Assembly: GCF_030409235.1 (NCBI RefSeq)
Contig: NZ_JAUFPO010000006.1
Location: 62,001-126,000, forward strand
DNA length: 64,000 nt
Reading direction: 5' to 3'
Origin: Halomonas almeriensis
Lineage (GTDB): Bacteria > Pseudomonadota > Gammaproteobacteria > Pseudomonadales > Halomonadaceae
Position 1 is the stretch's first letter, and each line of letters starts with the position of its first letter. The notes below the pieces were generated by a model. That model was given only the letters and a program-made list of their open reading frames with translations, ran no database searches and was not told the origin of the DNA. Both the position numbers and the translations under genes were made by a program. Shown here piece after piece: positions 35,585 to 45,139 of the stretch.

Positions 35585-37708
35585 CTATTGTTGGTGTTCG
35601 ACGAACTGAATACCGCTATCCAGCCGCGAGTAGTCGAGCAGAATCTGGGCCGACTCGGTGAGCGGGGCGCGCTCGAGTGGCTGGGTATCGTCCTCATCTT
35701 CCTGGCTGCGGCTGTCGATCCAGTTGTCCAGCGGCTCCAGGCCGAGGGCCTCGCGGCGACGGTTTTCTAGGGCGAGCTGCTCGTCCTCGCGGGCCTGGGT
35801 CTCGCGGCGGCGCTGCTGCTGGTTGAGGCTGACGCTGGTGTGCTGCTCGCGCAGGCGCTCGGCGAGGGTGGAGCGCTCTTCCAGGTAATGAAAGTTGGGG
35901 TGCGCCTGGGCACGCTGCTGATGTCGCTGGCGCAGGATGTCGAGGAAGCGACGCGGGTTGCCGTACTGGCGATATTGCACCTTGCGTACGCTGTCCCAGG
36001 CCAGGGCGTTGTCCAGGCTGCTTTCGCCGATGGTTTCCGGGTCAACCAGGCTGGGGAACTCGATATCCGGTGCCACTCCGCGATTCTGGGTGCTGTCGCC
36101 GGAGATGCGATAGAACTTGGCGCGTGTCAGCTTGATCTGGCCCTCGTTGAGCTCATTGAGCGTCTGGACCGTGCCCTTGCCGAAGGTGTTGCTGCCCACC
36201 ACCAGGCCACGGCCGTAGTCCTGGATAGCCCCCGCGAAGATTTCCGAGGCGGAGGCCGAGAGGCGGTTGATCAACACTACCAGAGGGCCGTCGTAGAGGC
36301 TGCCGCTCTCGGTGTCACCATAGAGGTTAATGCGTCCCCGGGCGTCGCGAACCTGCACCGTCGGCCCGCGATCGATGAACAGGCCGAGCATCGAGTTGGC
36401 CTCCTGCAGGGCGCCACCGCCATTGTTGCGCAGATCGAGCACGATGCCCTCGACGTTCTGGTCCCGCAGCTTTCTGACCTCCTTGGCCACGTCCCGGGTG
36501 GTGCTGCGGTAGTCGTCTTCTCCGGCCTGCCAGGCGTCGAAGTCGACATAGAAGGCCGGCACCTCGATAACGCCGACGCGATGCATGCCGTCCTCGCGCT
36601 CGATTTCCAGGACCTCACTCTGGGCCGCCTGGTCCTCCAGCTTGACGGTGTCCCGGGTGATCTCGATGACCTTCGAGCGGGTCATGTCCATGGCCTGGCC
36701 GGGGACGATTTCCAGCTGAACAACGGATCCCTTGGGGCCACGAATCATGTCGACAACTTCATCCAGGCGCATGCCGACCACGTTGACGATTTCCTCGTCT
36801 TCCTGGCCCACACCGATGATGCGGTCAGCCGGCTTGAGCACCCCGGCCTTCTCGGCCGGCCCGCCGGGCACCAGGCTGGAGACCTTGACGTACTCGCCAT
36901 CGGCCTGGAGGAGGGCGCCGATTCCTTCCAGGGAGAGCTTCATCTGGATGTCGAAGTCCTCGCTCTCGCGGGGCGACATGTAATCGGTGTGGGGGTCGAT
37001 GGTATCGGTCACGGCGGTCATGACCAAGTCGAAGACATCATCGCGCTTGGTCTGGCGTACCCTGCTGAGCTGGCTCTCGTATCGCTCGCGAAGGGTCTCT
37101 TCGATGGTCTTTTGGCGGCCGCTCGAGGCATCGTCCTTTTCGCTGCTCCGCGTGTCGTCAGTGTCCTCTCGTGCTTCGGCATCCTGGCGGTTGATGGTCA
37201 GTTGCAGGGCGGCATTCTTCAGGCGCTTGGTCCACAAGGTGTCGAGCTCGTCCTGATGGGTGGCCCAGGGCGTGTCGGCCCGGTCGAGCGCCAGACGCTG
37301 ATTGCCCTCGAAGCTGAAGTCCAGGCCCTGGTCGAGACGTTCCAGCAGCCACTCCAGGCGTGCCTCGACGCGTTGCTGATAGCGCTCGTGGAGATCGAAG
37401 GCGGCGTCTAGCTCGCCCTCCAGCACGGCCTCGTCCAGGCCGGTGCGCAGTCCCTTGAAGTCCTCGACATCGCTGCGTAGCAGATAGGCGCGTTGGCCAT
37501 CCAGGACGTCCAGGTAGCCCTGAAAGGCCTGCCTCGACCAGGCGTCGTCAAGCTGAACTTCCGAGTAGTGGCTATTGAGCAGGGAGTCGGCGACTTCCTC
37601 GGCGGTCTGGCGTTGAGCATCGCTGGGCGAGAGCTCGGCCAGGGCCGGCGCGGTGACCAGCAGCATGGCCAGGGCCGATAGGCGCCCCGGGTTGGCAAAC
37701 AGGCTCAT
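35585..37708 (-). CDS. prc: Tail-specific periplasmic protease (Prc/Tsp)
   Basis: 707 residues: signal peptide ending near APALA, helical N-terminal region, a PDZ domain (about 240-330, VSSLVPGGPAEKAGVLKPADRIIGV region), then the S41 protease domain. The catalytic serine lies in SASASEIFAGAIQDYG and the lysine in NTFGKGTVQ, with spacing as in E. coli Tsp. It degrades periplasmic proteins with nonpolar C-termini and trims PBP3 and peptidoglycan hydrolases. The start at 37708 (MSLFANPGR) gives a proper signal peptide; the ATG at 37774 would add 22 hydrophilic residues. Confidence 0.95.
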   Translation of the reverse strand: MSLFANPGRLSALAMLLVTAPALAELSPSDAQRQTAEEVADSLLNSHYSEVQLDDAWSRQAFQGYLDVLDGQRAYLLRSDVEDFKGLRTGLDEAVLEGELDAAFDLHERYQQRVEARLEWLLERLDQGLDFSFEGNQRLALDRADTPWATHQDELDTLWTKRLKNAALQLTINRQDAEAREDTDDTRSSEKDDASSGRQKTIEETLRERYESQLSRVRQTKRDDVFDLVMTAVTDTIDPHTDYMSPRESEDFDIQMKLSLEGIGALLQADGEYVKVSSLVPGGPAEKAGVLKPADRIIGVGQEDEEIVNVVGMRLDEVVDMIRGPKGSVVQLEIVPGQAMDMTRSKVIEITRDTVKLEDQAAQSEVLEIEREDGMHRVGVIEVPAFYVDFDAWQAGEDDYRSTTRDVAKEVRKLRDQNVEGIVLDLRNNGGGALQEANSMLGLFIDRGPTVQVRDARGRINLYGDTESGSLYDGPLVVLINRLSASASEIFAGAIQDYGRGLVVGSNTFGKGTVQTLNELNEGQIKLTRAKFYRISGDSTQNRGVAPDIEFPSLVDPETIGESSLDNALAWDSVRKVQYRQYGNPRRFLDILRQRHQQRAQAHPNFHYLEERSTLAERLREQHTSVSLNQQQRRRETQAREDEQLALENRRREALGLEPLDNWIDSRSQEDEDDTQPLERAPLTESAQILLDYSRLDSGIQFVEHQQ

Positions 37709-37754
37709 CGATGATGGACTCCCCGAATCATGTACACTCTGTCTATTCGGATGG

Positions 37755-37773
37755 TGACTCGGCGGTCGAGTCA
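37755..37773. promoter_or_regulatory. Palindrome between prc and the M18 aminopeptidase
   Basis: TGACTCG/CGAGTCA, 7-bp arms with a 5-base centre, about 50 bases upstream of prc. It could be an operator or the base of a 5' hairpin. No regulator is identified. Confidence 0.35.
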
Positions 37774-37893
37774 ATAGACTGAGCGAGCATTGTAGCAGCT
37801 ACGACGAGATGCCAAGACCCCCTGCCGGGATTCTCTTGAATCGTCCGCCACTTTCTGCATTGATCCGCCCTGAATACCCATTAAGAGGACCTT

Positions 37894-39189
37894 ATGTCCC
37901 AGCATGATCGTCTGGCGCGCTTGTTTGACTTTCTGCAGCGCTCGCCGACCCCCTGGCACGCCACCGCCAATATGGCCGAGCGTTTGGAAGACGCCGGTTA
38001 CCGGCGACTGGATGAAACGGCCGCCTGGCAACTGACGCCCGGCGAGCGTGTCTACATCACGCGCAATGATTCTTCCCTGGTGGCCCTGCAACTGCCGCAA
38101 GGCCGGCTGGATGCCCTGCGCATGATCGGGGCTCACACCGACAGCCCAGGACTGCGTCTCAAACCGCATGCTCCGCAGGTTGGCGCCGGCTGGCTGCAGC
38201 TGGGGGTCGAGGTCTATGGCGGGGCCTTGCTGGCCCCCTGGTTCGATCGCGACCTGGGGCTGGCCGGGCGTGTCCAGGTGCGACATGCCGATGGCCGGCT
38301 GGAAGGAGTTCTGTTGCACCTGGACCGCCCTCTGGCCATCGTGCCAAGCTTGGCGATTCACCTGGACCGCGAAGCCAACAATGGTCGCTCCATCAATCCG
38401 CAGACCGAAATGCCACCAGTGCTCCTGCAGGGTGGCGAGGATGCCGACCTGGATCGACTGCTGCGTCGCTGGGTTGCCGAACAGCACGGGCTGGAGGGCG
38501 TCGAGATCGTTGATTTCGAGCTGGCCCTGCATGACGTTCAGCCACCGTCTCGCGTCGGCGTCGATGGCGAATTGATCGCCAGTGCGCGCCTCGACAATCT
38601 ACTGTCGTGCTTCATCGGGCTTGAAGCCCTGCTTCAGAGCGATGGTCGCCAGGGGGCCGTGCTGGTCGCCAATGATCACGAAGAGGTCGGCAGTGCCAGT
38701 GCCTGCGGTGCCCAGGGCCCCTTCCTCGGCGATGTGCTCAAGCGGGTCAACGCCTCGCTGGGTGAGCCGGGGGATGAGGGCTTCATCCGCCTGGTTCAGT
38801 CCTCGCGGATGATCTCCTGTGACAACGCCCATGCCCTGCACCCGAACTTCCGCGACAAGCATGACGCGGCTCATGGCCCGGCCATCAACGGCGGCCCGGT
38901 GATCAAGGTCAATGCCAACCAGCGTTATGCCACCAACAGTGCCACGTCGGCCATGTTCCGTGAGCTTTGCCGTCAGGCTGATGTTCCGGTGCAGACCTTC
39001 GTCACGCGTGCCGACATGGGCTGTGGCAGCACCATCGGGCCGATCACGGCCACCGAGCTTGGTGTGCCGACCCTGGACGTTGGCGTGCCGCAATGGGCCA
39101 TGCACTCGATTCGCGAAACGGCCGGTGCCAGGGACGTTGAACACTTGACCCGGGTGCTGACCGCCTTCTTCGAGCGGGAGGAGCTGTAA
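37894..39189 (+). CDS. apeB: M18-family metalloaminopeptidase
   Basis: 431-residue cytosolic dinuclear-zinc aminopeptidase of the aspartyl aminopeptidase (M18) family. Metal and catalytic residues sit in GAHTDSPGLRLKP (near residue 80), SARLDNLLSCF, NDHEEVGSASACGAQGP and WAMHSIRE near the C-terminus. Family members remove N-terminal acidic or other residues and usually form dodecamers. Divergent from prc. A heptad repeat tract starts right at its stop codon. Confidence 0.93.
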   Translation: MSQHDRLARLFDFLQRSPTPWHATANMAERLEDAGYRRLDETAAWQLTPGERVYITRNDSSLVALQLPQGRLDALRMIGAHTDSPGLRLKPHAPQVGAGWLQLGVEVYGGALLAPWFDRDLGLAGRVQVRHADGRLEGVLLHLDRPLAIVPSLAIHLDREANNGRSINPQTEMPPVLLQGGEDADLDRLLRRWVAEQHGLEGVEIVDFELALHDVQPPSRVGVDGELIASARLDNLLSCFIGLEALLQSDGRQGAVLVANDHEEVGSASACGAQGPFLGDVLKRVNASLGEPGDEGFIRLVQSSRMISCDNAHALHPNFRDKHDAAHGPAINGGPVIKVNANQRYATNSATSAMFRELCRQADVPVQTFVTRADMGCGSTIGPITATELGVPTLDVGVPQWAMHSIRETAGARDVEHLTRVLTAFFEREEL

Positions 39190-39440
39190 GCGCGCGAGTG
39201 GCGAGATAGCGAGAAACGAGCTGTGAGAAACGAGTACCGAGCTGCGAGATACGAGTAACGAGCTGTTGGCAGCCAGCTCGGGGTTTGTGGCTCATGTTCG
39301 GCACTTGCTGCTCGAGGCTCAAAACGAGCTGCGAGAAACGAGTAACGAGCTGTTGGTAGCCAGCTCGGGGGCTCATGTTCGGCACTTGCTACCCGCAGCT
39401 CGCAGCTCGAAACTCGCATCTCGAAACTCGTGGCGAGAAA
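39190..39440. repeat. Heptad (CGAGNNN) tract with internal long duplication and inverted end
   Basis: Starts immediately after the aminopeptidase stop. Units such as CGAGATA, CGAGAAA, CGAGCTG and CGAGTAA run with slight phase slips. A segment of about 60 bases (CGAGTAACGAGCTGTTGG to TTCGGCACTTGCT) occurs twice, the copies differing by one substitution and a 6-base gap. The end (CTCGCAGCTCGAAACTCG) is in the opposite orientation. Confidence 0.85.
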
Positions 39441-39443
39441 CGC

Positions 39444-39476
39444 AAAAAGCCCGCCGGGCGAACCAGGCGGGCTTTT
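39444..39476. terminator. Bidirectional intrinsic terminator
   Basis: AAAAGCCCGCC/GGCGGGCTTTT stem with a 10-base loop, so T-tracts on both strands. It can end both the aminopeptidase transcript and the minus-strand tRNA-Met transcript. Confidence 0.88.
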
Positions 39477-39484
39477 CGGTGTTC

Positions 39485-39561
39485 TGGTGGCTACGCCCTG
39501 ATTCGAACAGGGGACCCCATCATTATGAGTGATGTGCTCTAACCAGCTGAGCTACGTAGCC
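39485..39561 (-). tRNA. tRNA-Met (CAT), second copy
   Basis: Identical to the tRNA at 34803-34879 but on the other strand. It lies downstream of ychF, as tRNA-Met does in Pseudomonas. Confidence 0.96.
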
Positions 39562-39641
39562 GACAACGGGAGCGAATAATACGGATTTCTCCGGGGCTCG
39601 TCAAGGCCTTGTGTCCAGGCTCCTGTCTTCAGACGTCATGG

Positions 39642-40733
39642 CTAGACGTTGAAGCGGAAGTGGATCACATCGCCGTCATGGACGATGTAGTCCTTGCCTT
39701 CCAGGCGCCACTTGCCGGCATCCTTGGCGCCCTGTTCGCCGCCCAGGCTGACATAGTCGTCATAGGCGATGACTTCGGCGCGGATGAAGCCCTTCTGGAA
39801 GTCGGTGTGGATGGCTCCGGCCCCTTCGGGCGCGGTCGCGCCGACCTTGACCGTCCAGGCGCGAACTTCCTTCACGCCGGCGGTGAAGTAGGTCTGCAGG
39901 CCGAGGAGGGCATAACCGGCCCGGATCACGCGATCCAGACCGGGTTCCGCCATGCCCATTTCGTCGAGGAACATGGCGCGTTCCTCGTCATCGAGCTCGG
40001 CGATTTCGGCTTCGATCTGGTTGCAGACCGGCACCACAACGGCGCCTTCTTCCTCGGCGATGGCCCTGACGGTATCCAGGTAGGGGTTGTCCTCGAAGCC
40101 GTCCTCGTTGACGTTGGCGATGTACATCGTCGGCTTGAGCGTCAGCAGACCATAGCTCTTGAGCTGGTGCTTTTCGTCATCATTCAGGCCGAAGCTGCGC
40201 AGTGGCTGGCCTTCGGCCAGGTGCGGGTGGATGCGGTCGAGGATGGCCTTGGTGGCCATGGCGTCCTTGTCGCCGCCCTTGGCGACACGGGCCAGCCGCT
40301 GACTGGCGCGCTCGACGGTGTCCAGGTCAGCCAGTGCAAGCTCCAGGTTGATGGTTTCGATATCGGCCTTCGGATCCACTTCGTTGGCGACGTGGATGAC
40401 GTTGTCGTTCTCGAAGCAGCGCACTACATGGGCGATCGCCTGGGTCTCGCGGATATTGGCCAGGAACTGGTTGCCGAGGCCCTCACCCTTGGAGGCGCCG
40501 GCGACCAGGCCGGCGATATCGACGAACTCCATGGTGGTGGGAATCACCTTCTCGGGCTGGACCATGCTCGCCAGCTTGTCGAGACGCGGATCGGGCATCG
40601 GCACGATGCCCACATTGGGTTCGATGGTGCAGAACGGAAAGTTTTCGGCGTCGATGCCGGACTTGGTCAGGGCATTGAAGAGGGTCGACTTGCCGACATT
40701 GGGCAGACCGACGATACCGCAGTTGAAACCCAT
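39642..40733 (-). CDS. ychF: Redox-regulated ATPase YchF (Obg-family)
   Basis: 363 residues, standard length. GTPase-fold motifs are GLPNVGKST (residues 9-17), [17 protein letters not shown] and NVNEDG in place of NKxD, the change that makes YchF prefer ATP. The C-terminal TGS domain ends in [11 protein letters not shown]. It associates with ribosomes and dampens catalase and stress responses. Last protein gene of the lolB-to-ychF block, separated from pth by a heptad tract. Confidence 0.97.
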   Translation of the reverse strand: MGFNCGIVGLPNVGKSTLFNALTKSGIDAENFPFCTIEPNVGIVPMPDPRLDKLASMVQPEKVIPTTMEFVDIAGLVAGASKGEGLGNQFLANIRETQAIAHVVRCFENDNVIHVANEVDPKADIETINLELALADLDTVERASQRLARVAKGGDKDAMATKAILDRIHPHLAEGQPLRSFGLNDDEKHQLKSYGLLTLKPTMYIANVNEDGFEDNPYLDTVRAIAEEEGAVVVPVCNQIEAEIAELDDEERAMFLDEMGMAEPGLDRVIRAGYALLGLQTYFTAGVKEVRAWTVKVGATAPEGAGAIHTDFQKGFIRAEVIAYDDYVSLGGEQGAKDAGKWRLEGKDYIVHDGDVIHFRFNV

Positions 40734-40785
40734 GGGAGCATCCTGGAAAGGTGTTCGAAAATATAATGGCCGGTATTCTACAGTG

Positions 40786-40885
40786 GCTACGAGCTACGAG
40801 CTACGAGCTACGAGCTACGAGCTACGAGCTACGAGCTACGAGCTACGAGCTACTCGCGTCTCGTAGCTCGTGGCTCGCCGCTCGT
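40786..40885. repeat. Perfect GCTACGA heptad array with inverted end
   Basis: Nine uninterrupted GCTACGA units (40786-40848) plus GCTAC, then CTCGTAGCTCGTGGCTCGCCGCTCG in the opposite orientation, reaching the pth stop codon. It separates pth from ychF on the same strand. Confidence 0.95.
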
Positions 40886-40888
40886 CCG

Positions 40889-41476
40889 TTATGCTGACTG
40901 GAAGCTGTGCAACCGCTGCATGGCGCGGTGCCATTCGCCGTTGATGGCGTCGGGCAGAGTGGCGTGGCATTCGCTGATGGCGTCGTCGATGGCCTGGCGT
41001 TCCTGCTTGCCGGGGCGGTTGAGCACGTACTGGGTCACCTGGCTGGCGTGGCCGGGGTGGCCGATGCCGATGCGGGCGCGTTGAAAGGTATTGGCGTTAC
41101 CCAGGGCACGGATGATGTCGCGCAGGCCGTTGTGCCCGCCATGACCGCCGCCCTGTTTGTAGCGGGCGCAGCCCGGCGCCAGGTCGAGTTCATCGTGGGC
41201 GACGAGGATTTCCTCGGGCGCCAGCTTGAAAAAGTTGGCGAGGGCGGCCACGGCGCCCCCGGAGCGGTTCATGTAGGTGGTCGGGACCAGCAGGTGCAGA
41301 TCTTGCCCATCGACCATGGCCTTGGCATAGAGCCCGAGAAACTTCCTGTCCGCTCGCAGGCTGGCGCCCGTTTCCCGGGCCACGCTCTCGGCCAGCCAGG
41401 CGCCGGCATTATGGCGCGTGGCAGCATACTTCTCGCCCGGGTTGGCGAGCCCGATCAGGGCCTTGATACGTGCCAT
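40889..41476 (-). CDS. pth: Peptidyl-tRNA hydrolase
   Basis: 195 residues. It releases tRNA from stalled peptidyl-tRNA. Active-site motifs: GLANPGEKYAATRHNAGAW with the catalytic His near residue 22, MNRSGGAVAALA, VAHDELDLAPG and GHGGHNGLRDI. GGAG lies before the ATG. Directly downstream of rplY in the usual order; its stop lies at the edge of the heptad array. Confidence 0.97.
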   Translation of the reverse strand: MARIKALIGLANPGEKYAATRHNAGAWLAESVARETGASLRADRKFLGLYAKAMVDGQDLHLLVPTTYMNRSGGAVAALANFFKLAPEEILVAHDELDLAPGCARYKQGGGHGGHNGLRDIIRALGNANTFQRARIGIGHPGHASQVTQYVLNRPGKQERQAIDDAISECHATLPDAINGEWHRAMQRLHSFQSA

Positions 41477-41592
41477 GCTGGGTCTCCGTCAAAATCCTGT
41501 AACACGAAGGTCAGGTCGGCTTTGCGCGCCACCCGCGGAACAGAGGGCGGGCAAAGTCGACGTGGGGCCAATCGTCGGCGGGGCAAACGAAA

Positions 41593-41612
41593 GGGGCCAC
41601 CGAAGTGGCCCC
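41593..41612 (-). terminator. Hairpin/terminator after rplY
   Basis: GGGGCCAC-TTCG-GTGGCCCC, an 8-bp stem capped by a UUCG tetraloop, then TTTCGTTT on the minus strand. It lies 18 bases past the rplY stop, so pth expression may depend on read-through or its own promoter. Confidence 0.7.
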
Positions 41613-41629
41613 AGGAGGTCGACAAGCGA

Positions 41630-42322
41630 TTATTCCTTGTTGTCTTCTTCCTCGTCGTCGCCCTTGTCACCTTCCTCGGCCTGGTCGTTTCCACCCGCCT
41701 CGGTGGTGTCTTCGGCTTCCTCGTCTTCCTCGGCCTGCATTTCCTTGGCCTTGGTCAGGTTGACGATGGCCTGGTCGTGGTCTTCGCCGTGCGACAGCTC
41801 GACCAGGGTCACGCCGGCCGGTACCTGAATATCGGAGAGGTGCAGGGTAGAGCCGATCTCGAGCTCGGCGATGTTGACCTCGAGGTAGTCGGGCAGGTCC
41901 TTCGGCAGGCAGCTGATCTCGACGTCATTGGCCAGCTGGTGCGGTTCGCCATCCTGCTCCTTGATGGCCGTGGATTCATCCTGGCCGACCACGTGCAGCG
42001 GAACACGCATGCTGATTTCGTGAGTGGCATCGACGCGCATGAAGTCGGCGTGCGTTACCAGCGGCTTGTAGGGGTGGCGCTGGAGGTCACGGACGACGAC
42101 CTGCTGGGACTTGCCTTCAACTTCCAGGTTGATCAGGGAAGAGAAAAAGGCTTCTTCCTCGATCGACTTGTAGAAGATGGTCTTGTCGACGGCGATGGCC
42201 TGCGGTGCCTGCTCGCCACCATAGATGATGGCAGGCACTTGTTCGTTCGCACGACGCAGGCGGCGGCTCGCACCTTTCCCCAGGTCGTGGCGAACGCTGG
42301 CGGTGAGGGTATATTCGGACAT
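41630..42322 (-). CDS. rplY: 50S ribosomal protein L25 (long Ctc form)
   Basis: 230 residues. An N-terminal L25 domain that binds 5S rRNA (about 1-95, [27 protein letters not shown] region) and a C-terminal TL5/Ctc beta domain. The tail of about 35 residues is almost entirely Glu/Asp, an acidic extension common in halophiles. The start at 42322 (MSEYTLTAS) has AGAGG upstream; the longer open frame to 42475 is non-coding leader. Confidence 0.96.
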   Translation of the reverse strand: MSEYTLTASVRHDLGKGASRRLRRANEQVPAIIYGGEQAPQAIAVDKTIFYKSIEEEAFFSSLINLEVEGKSQQVVVRDLQRHPYKPLVTHADFMRVDATHEISMRVPLHVVGQDESTAIKEQDGEPHQLANDVEISCLPKDLPDYLEVNIAELEIGSTLHLSDIQVPAGVTLVELSHGEDHDQAIVNLTKAKEMQAEEDEEAEDTTEAGGNDQAEEGDKGDDEEEDNKE

Positions 42323-42434
42323 GATGTTGCCTCTTGCTGAAAGATAACAAGAACGCCAGGGATCGCGACCAATCCCTGACGCTCTCAGGTGCCCCGTGGG
42401 GCGCTTTCCGGCGTCATGCTGACTGAGGTTTGGC

Positions 42435-43376
42435 TCAGTGGAACATGGCGCTGACGGATTCCTCGTTGCTGACACGGCGGATCGCTTCGGCGATCAGGCC
42501 GGCCACGCTGAGCTGACGAATCTTGCCGCTGCGGCGGGCGTGTTCGGACAGCGGGATGGTATCGGCGACCACGACTTCGTCGAGCACCGAGCCACTGATG
42601 TTGTCGACCGCCGGGCCGGATAGGATGGGGTGGGTGGCATAGGCCACCACACGGCAGGCGCCGTGATCCTTGAGCGCTTCACCGGCCTTGCAGAGTGTCC
42701 CGGCGGTATCGATCATGTCGTCCACGACCACACAGGTGCGGTCCTGGATTTCGCCGATGATGTGCATCACCTGGGCCTGGTTGGCTTGCGGGCGGCGCTT
42801 GTCGATGATGGCCAGATCGGCGTTGAGTTGCTTGGCGATGGCGCGGGCTCTCACCACGCCGCCGACATCCGGTGACACCACGACCAGATTTTCGTAGTTC
42901 TGACGTTCGATGTCGTCGAGCAGAATCGGTGAGCCATAGACGTTATCCACCGGCACGTCGAAGAAGCCCTGAATCTGATCGGCATGCAGGTCCATGGTCA
43001 TCACGCGGTCGACGCCGGCCTTGACCATCATGTCGGCCACGATCTTGGCCGAGATAGGCACGCGGGCGGAGCGTACACGACGGTCCTGGCGGGCATAACC
43101 GAAGTAGGGTACCACGGCCGTAACCCTGGCCGCCGATGCGCGGCGCAGGGAATCCACCATCAGGATGAGTTCCATCAGGTTGTCATTGGTCGGTTCGCAG
43201 GTTGGCTGCAGGATGAAAACATCCTTGCCGCGCACGTTCTCGTTGATCTCGACCGCGACTTCGCCGTCACTGAATTGTCCGACCGTGGCATGACCCAGGC
43301 GGTTATCCAGGCTCTCGGCGACCTTCTGGGCGAGCTCGGGGTTGGCATTCCCGGCGAAAACCATCAAATTTGACAC
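42435..43376 (-). CDS. prs: Ribose-phosphate pyrophosphokinase
   Basis: 313 residues. Makes PRPP for nucleotide, His and Trp synthesis. Landmarks: [25 protein letters not shown], the flexible catalytic region [14 protein letters not shown] and the PRPP loop [11 protein letters not shown] near residue 220. The start is GTG at 43376 ([10 protein letters not shown]), with AAGGTGG upstream; ATG at 43364 is a weaker alternative. It follows tRNA-Gln on the same strand and may share its transcript. Confidence 0.97.
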   Translation of the reverse strand: MSNLMVFAGNANPELAQKVAESLDNRLGHATVGQFSDGEVAVEINENVRGKDVFILQPTCEPTNDNLMELILMVDSLRRASAARVTAVVPYFGYARQDRRVRSARVPISAKIVADMMVKAGVDRVMTMDLHADQIQGFFDVPVDNVYGSPILLDDIERQNYENLVVVSPDVGGVVRARAIAKQLNADLAIIDKRRPQANQAQVMHIIGEIQDRTCVVVDDMIDTAGTLCKAGEALKDHGACRVVAYATHPILSGPAVDNISGSVLDEVVVADTIPLSEHARRSGKIRQLSVAGLIAEAIRRVSNEESVSAMFH

Positions 43377-43440
43377 GCGCAGCCACCTTTGCAGTGTTAG
43401 GGCTTCAATGTTCGGATTGCCTTGATCTGTCGGCTGACAT

Positions 43441-43515
43441 TGGCTGGGGTAGCAGGATTCGAACCTGCGCATGCTGATACCAAAAACCAGTGCCTTACCA
43501 CTTGGCGATACCCCA
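43441..43515 (-). tRNA. tRNA-Gln (TTG)
   Basis: 75 nt with encoded CCA. Acceptor TGGGGTA/TACCCCA, anticodon stem CTGGT/ATCAG, loop TTTTGGT with anticodon TTG. It lies between ispE and prs, as in Pseudomonas. Confidence 0.95.
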
Positions 43516-43558
43516 GCGATTTGCCATGCCGGATCGAGATTGGCGTCCGTGTGGACGC

Positions 43559-44416
43559 TCAGCGATCCAGAGCATCCTGCAAGGGAGAGCGGTTGACACC
43601 GCGTGCCACGAAAGCCTGCCATGCCACGGGCAGTTCCCGTGCCAGGGATGCCGCCTCTGCCTGGCTTTCCAGACGGGCAAAGACGCAGGCCCCGGTGCCG
43701 GTCAGCATTGTCGGGGCCCTTGAGCCCAGCCAATCCAGTGCCGCGTCGACAGCAGGATACAGCCTTCTGACCGTGGCTTCGCAGTCATTGCGCCAGCCTG
43801 ATGCTCCCCCTTGGAGGGCGCGCGTAATGGTAATGGGGGGGGTGTCGCGTGTCAATTCCGGGTCCTTGAACACCGTCGGCGTCGAGACATTCACACCGGG
43901 GTGAATCACCAGGAACCAGGGGGTGTCCAGCTCGACCCGGGTCAACTGCTCGCCGATGCCTTCGGCCCAGGCCGCATGTCCGTGCACGAAGACCGGAACA
44001 TCGGCACCCAGTTCGAGGCCGATCTCGGCCAGTTCCGGTGTCCTCAGGCCGAGTCGCCAGAGTCGGTTGAGGCCATGCAGGGTGGTGGCGGCATCACTGC
44101 TGCCGCCACCGAGTCCGCCGCCCATGGGCAATGTCTTATGCAGCCGGATTCTGGCGCCGCAGGACGTCCCGCTCCGTTGCTGCAGCCGTCGGGCGGCGCG
44201 CAGCACCAGGTTGTCGTCATCGGCCATCTCCGCCAGCGGGGAGTCGAGCTCCAGTCGTTCGTCGCTGCTCTCGCGGAATGTCAGGGTGTCGCCATGATCC
44301 AGGAACTGGAAGAGGGTCTGCAGCAGGTGGTAGCCGTCGTCACGACGGCCGGTGATATGCAGCAGGCGGTTGAGCTTGGCGGGAGCCGGCAGGGTCAGCC
44401 GGGATGGGTCAGTCAT
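43559..44416 (-). CDS. ispE: 4-diphosphocytidyl-2-C-methyl-D-erythritol kinase
   Basis: 285-residue GHMP kinase of the MEP isoprenoid pathway. Substrate motif [21 protein letters not shown] at residues 10-30 and the ATP loop [17 protein letters not shown] near residue 93. Essential in most bacteria. Its ATG overlaps the end of lolB by 8 bases. Confidence 0.96.
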   Translation of the reverse strand: MTDPSRLTLPAPAKLNRLLHITGRRDDGYHLLQTLFQFLDHGDTLTFRESSDERLELDSPLAEMADDDNLVLRAARRLQQRSGTSCGARIRLHKTLPMGGGLGGGSSDAATTLHGLNRLWRLGLRTPELAEIGLELGADVPVFVHGHAAWAEGIGEQLTRVELDTPWFLVIHPGVNVSTPTVFKDPELTRDTPPITITRALQGGASGWRNDCEATVRRLYPAVDAALDWLGSRAPTMLTGTGACVFARLESQAEAASLARELPVAWQAFVARGVNRSPLQDALDR

Positions 44417-45032
44417 CGTCGTTAAATTCCGGCTGCCAGCGTGTCACCACCAGGGTGACGTCGAGGTTGTCATAGGTCATCTTCAGGCGGCGTGGCAACC
44501 AGAGCTCGCCGACACGCGCCCAGGCACGATAGTCGATGGTCCAGCCGTCCTGCTTCAGCAGGGTCGGAAAACCCAGCGAATCCTTCTGCATCTCGTGCGC
44601 TCGGTCGGCGGGCTTGCCCCTGACCCAGTCGGTCAGGGCGGATACCGGCAGCGACCAGCCCAGTTCCTGCTGCATCAGCGCCTGGGGGCTCTCGGCCTCG
44701 GCACGGCCCTCGCCCGTGGTCAGGGAAACGCGTCCCTCGCGGCCTTCCAGCACACTGCGCCCGGTTCCGAAGGGGCCGCTGAGTAGAATGCGGAAGTAGT
44801 GAGGGGTCTGCAGCCAGTCGAGATTGGCACTGGTGGAGTCCTGCGGTGTGCGCAGCCCCGCCTTGCCTTGCAGGTCCCAGCCTTGCAGCTGGCCCAGCCG
44901 GGATTGCTGGGCCTGCCACTGGCCCTCGCTACGTGACATTTCACCGGTAGTGGCTGTCTGGCCGGCACAGCCGGCGAGCAGCCCGAGCGCCAAGGTCATG
45001 CCACCCAGGCGCAACGTGAGGGAAGATCGCAT
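44409..45032 (-). CDS. lolB: Outer-membrane lipoprotein receptor LolB
   Basis: 207 residues with a lipoprotein signal peptide; the lipobox LLAGC puts the acylated Cys near residue 22. The mature part is an 11-strand half-barrel (WDLQGKAGLRT near the start; PRRLKMTYDNLDVTLVVTRW at the end). It takes lipoproteins from LolA and inserts them into the outer membrane. The start at 45032 (MRSSLTLRLG) is preceded by AAGGA. Confidence 0.94.
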   Translation of the reverse strand: MRSSLTLRLGGMTLALGLLAGCAGQTATTGEMSRSEGQWQAQQSRLGQLQGWDLQGKAGLRTPQDSTSANLDWLQTPHYFRILLSGPFGTGRSVLEGREGRVSLTTGEGRAEAESPQALMQQELGWSLPVSALTDWVRGKPADRAHEMQKDSLGFPTLLKQDGWTIDYRAWARVGELWLPRRLKMTYDNLDVTLVVTRWQPEFNDDD

Positions 45033-45139
45033 GATGATGTCCTTTGTGTCGGTAGGCAGGCGGCGCTGGCCCTGATCGGCTCTCGGGCGCGGGGTACATG
45101 CGGAGCCTTGAGGGTTCTGTTCATGGCGCATGGGGCGGT

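Noticed and set aside
35840-37411. A 523-codon open frame on the plus strand
   Set aside because: It lies wholly antisense to prc, which has clear PDZ and protease motifs; long antisense frames are normal at this GC content.
40907-42340. A 477-codon plus-strand frame
   Set aside because: Antisense to pth and rplY, both certain.
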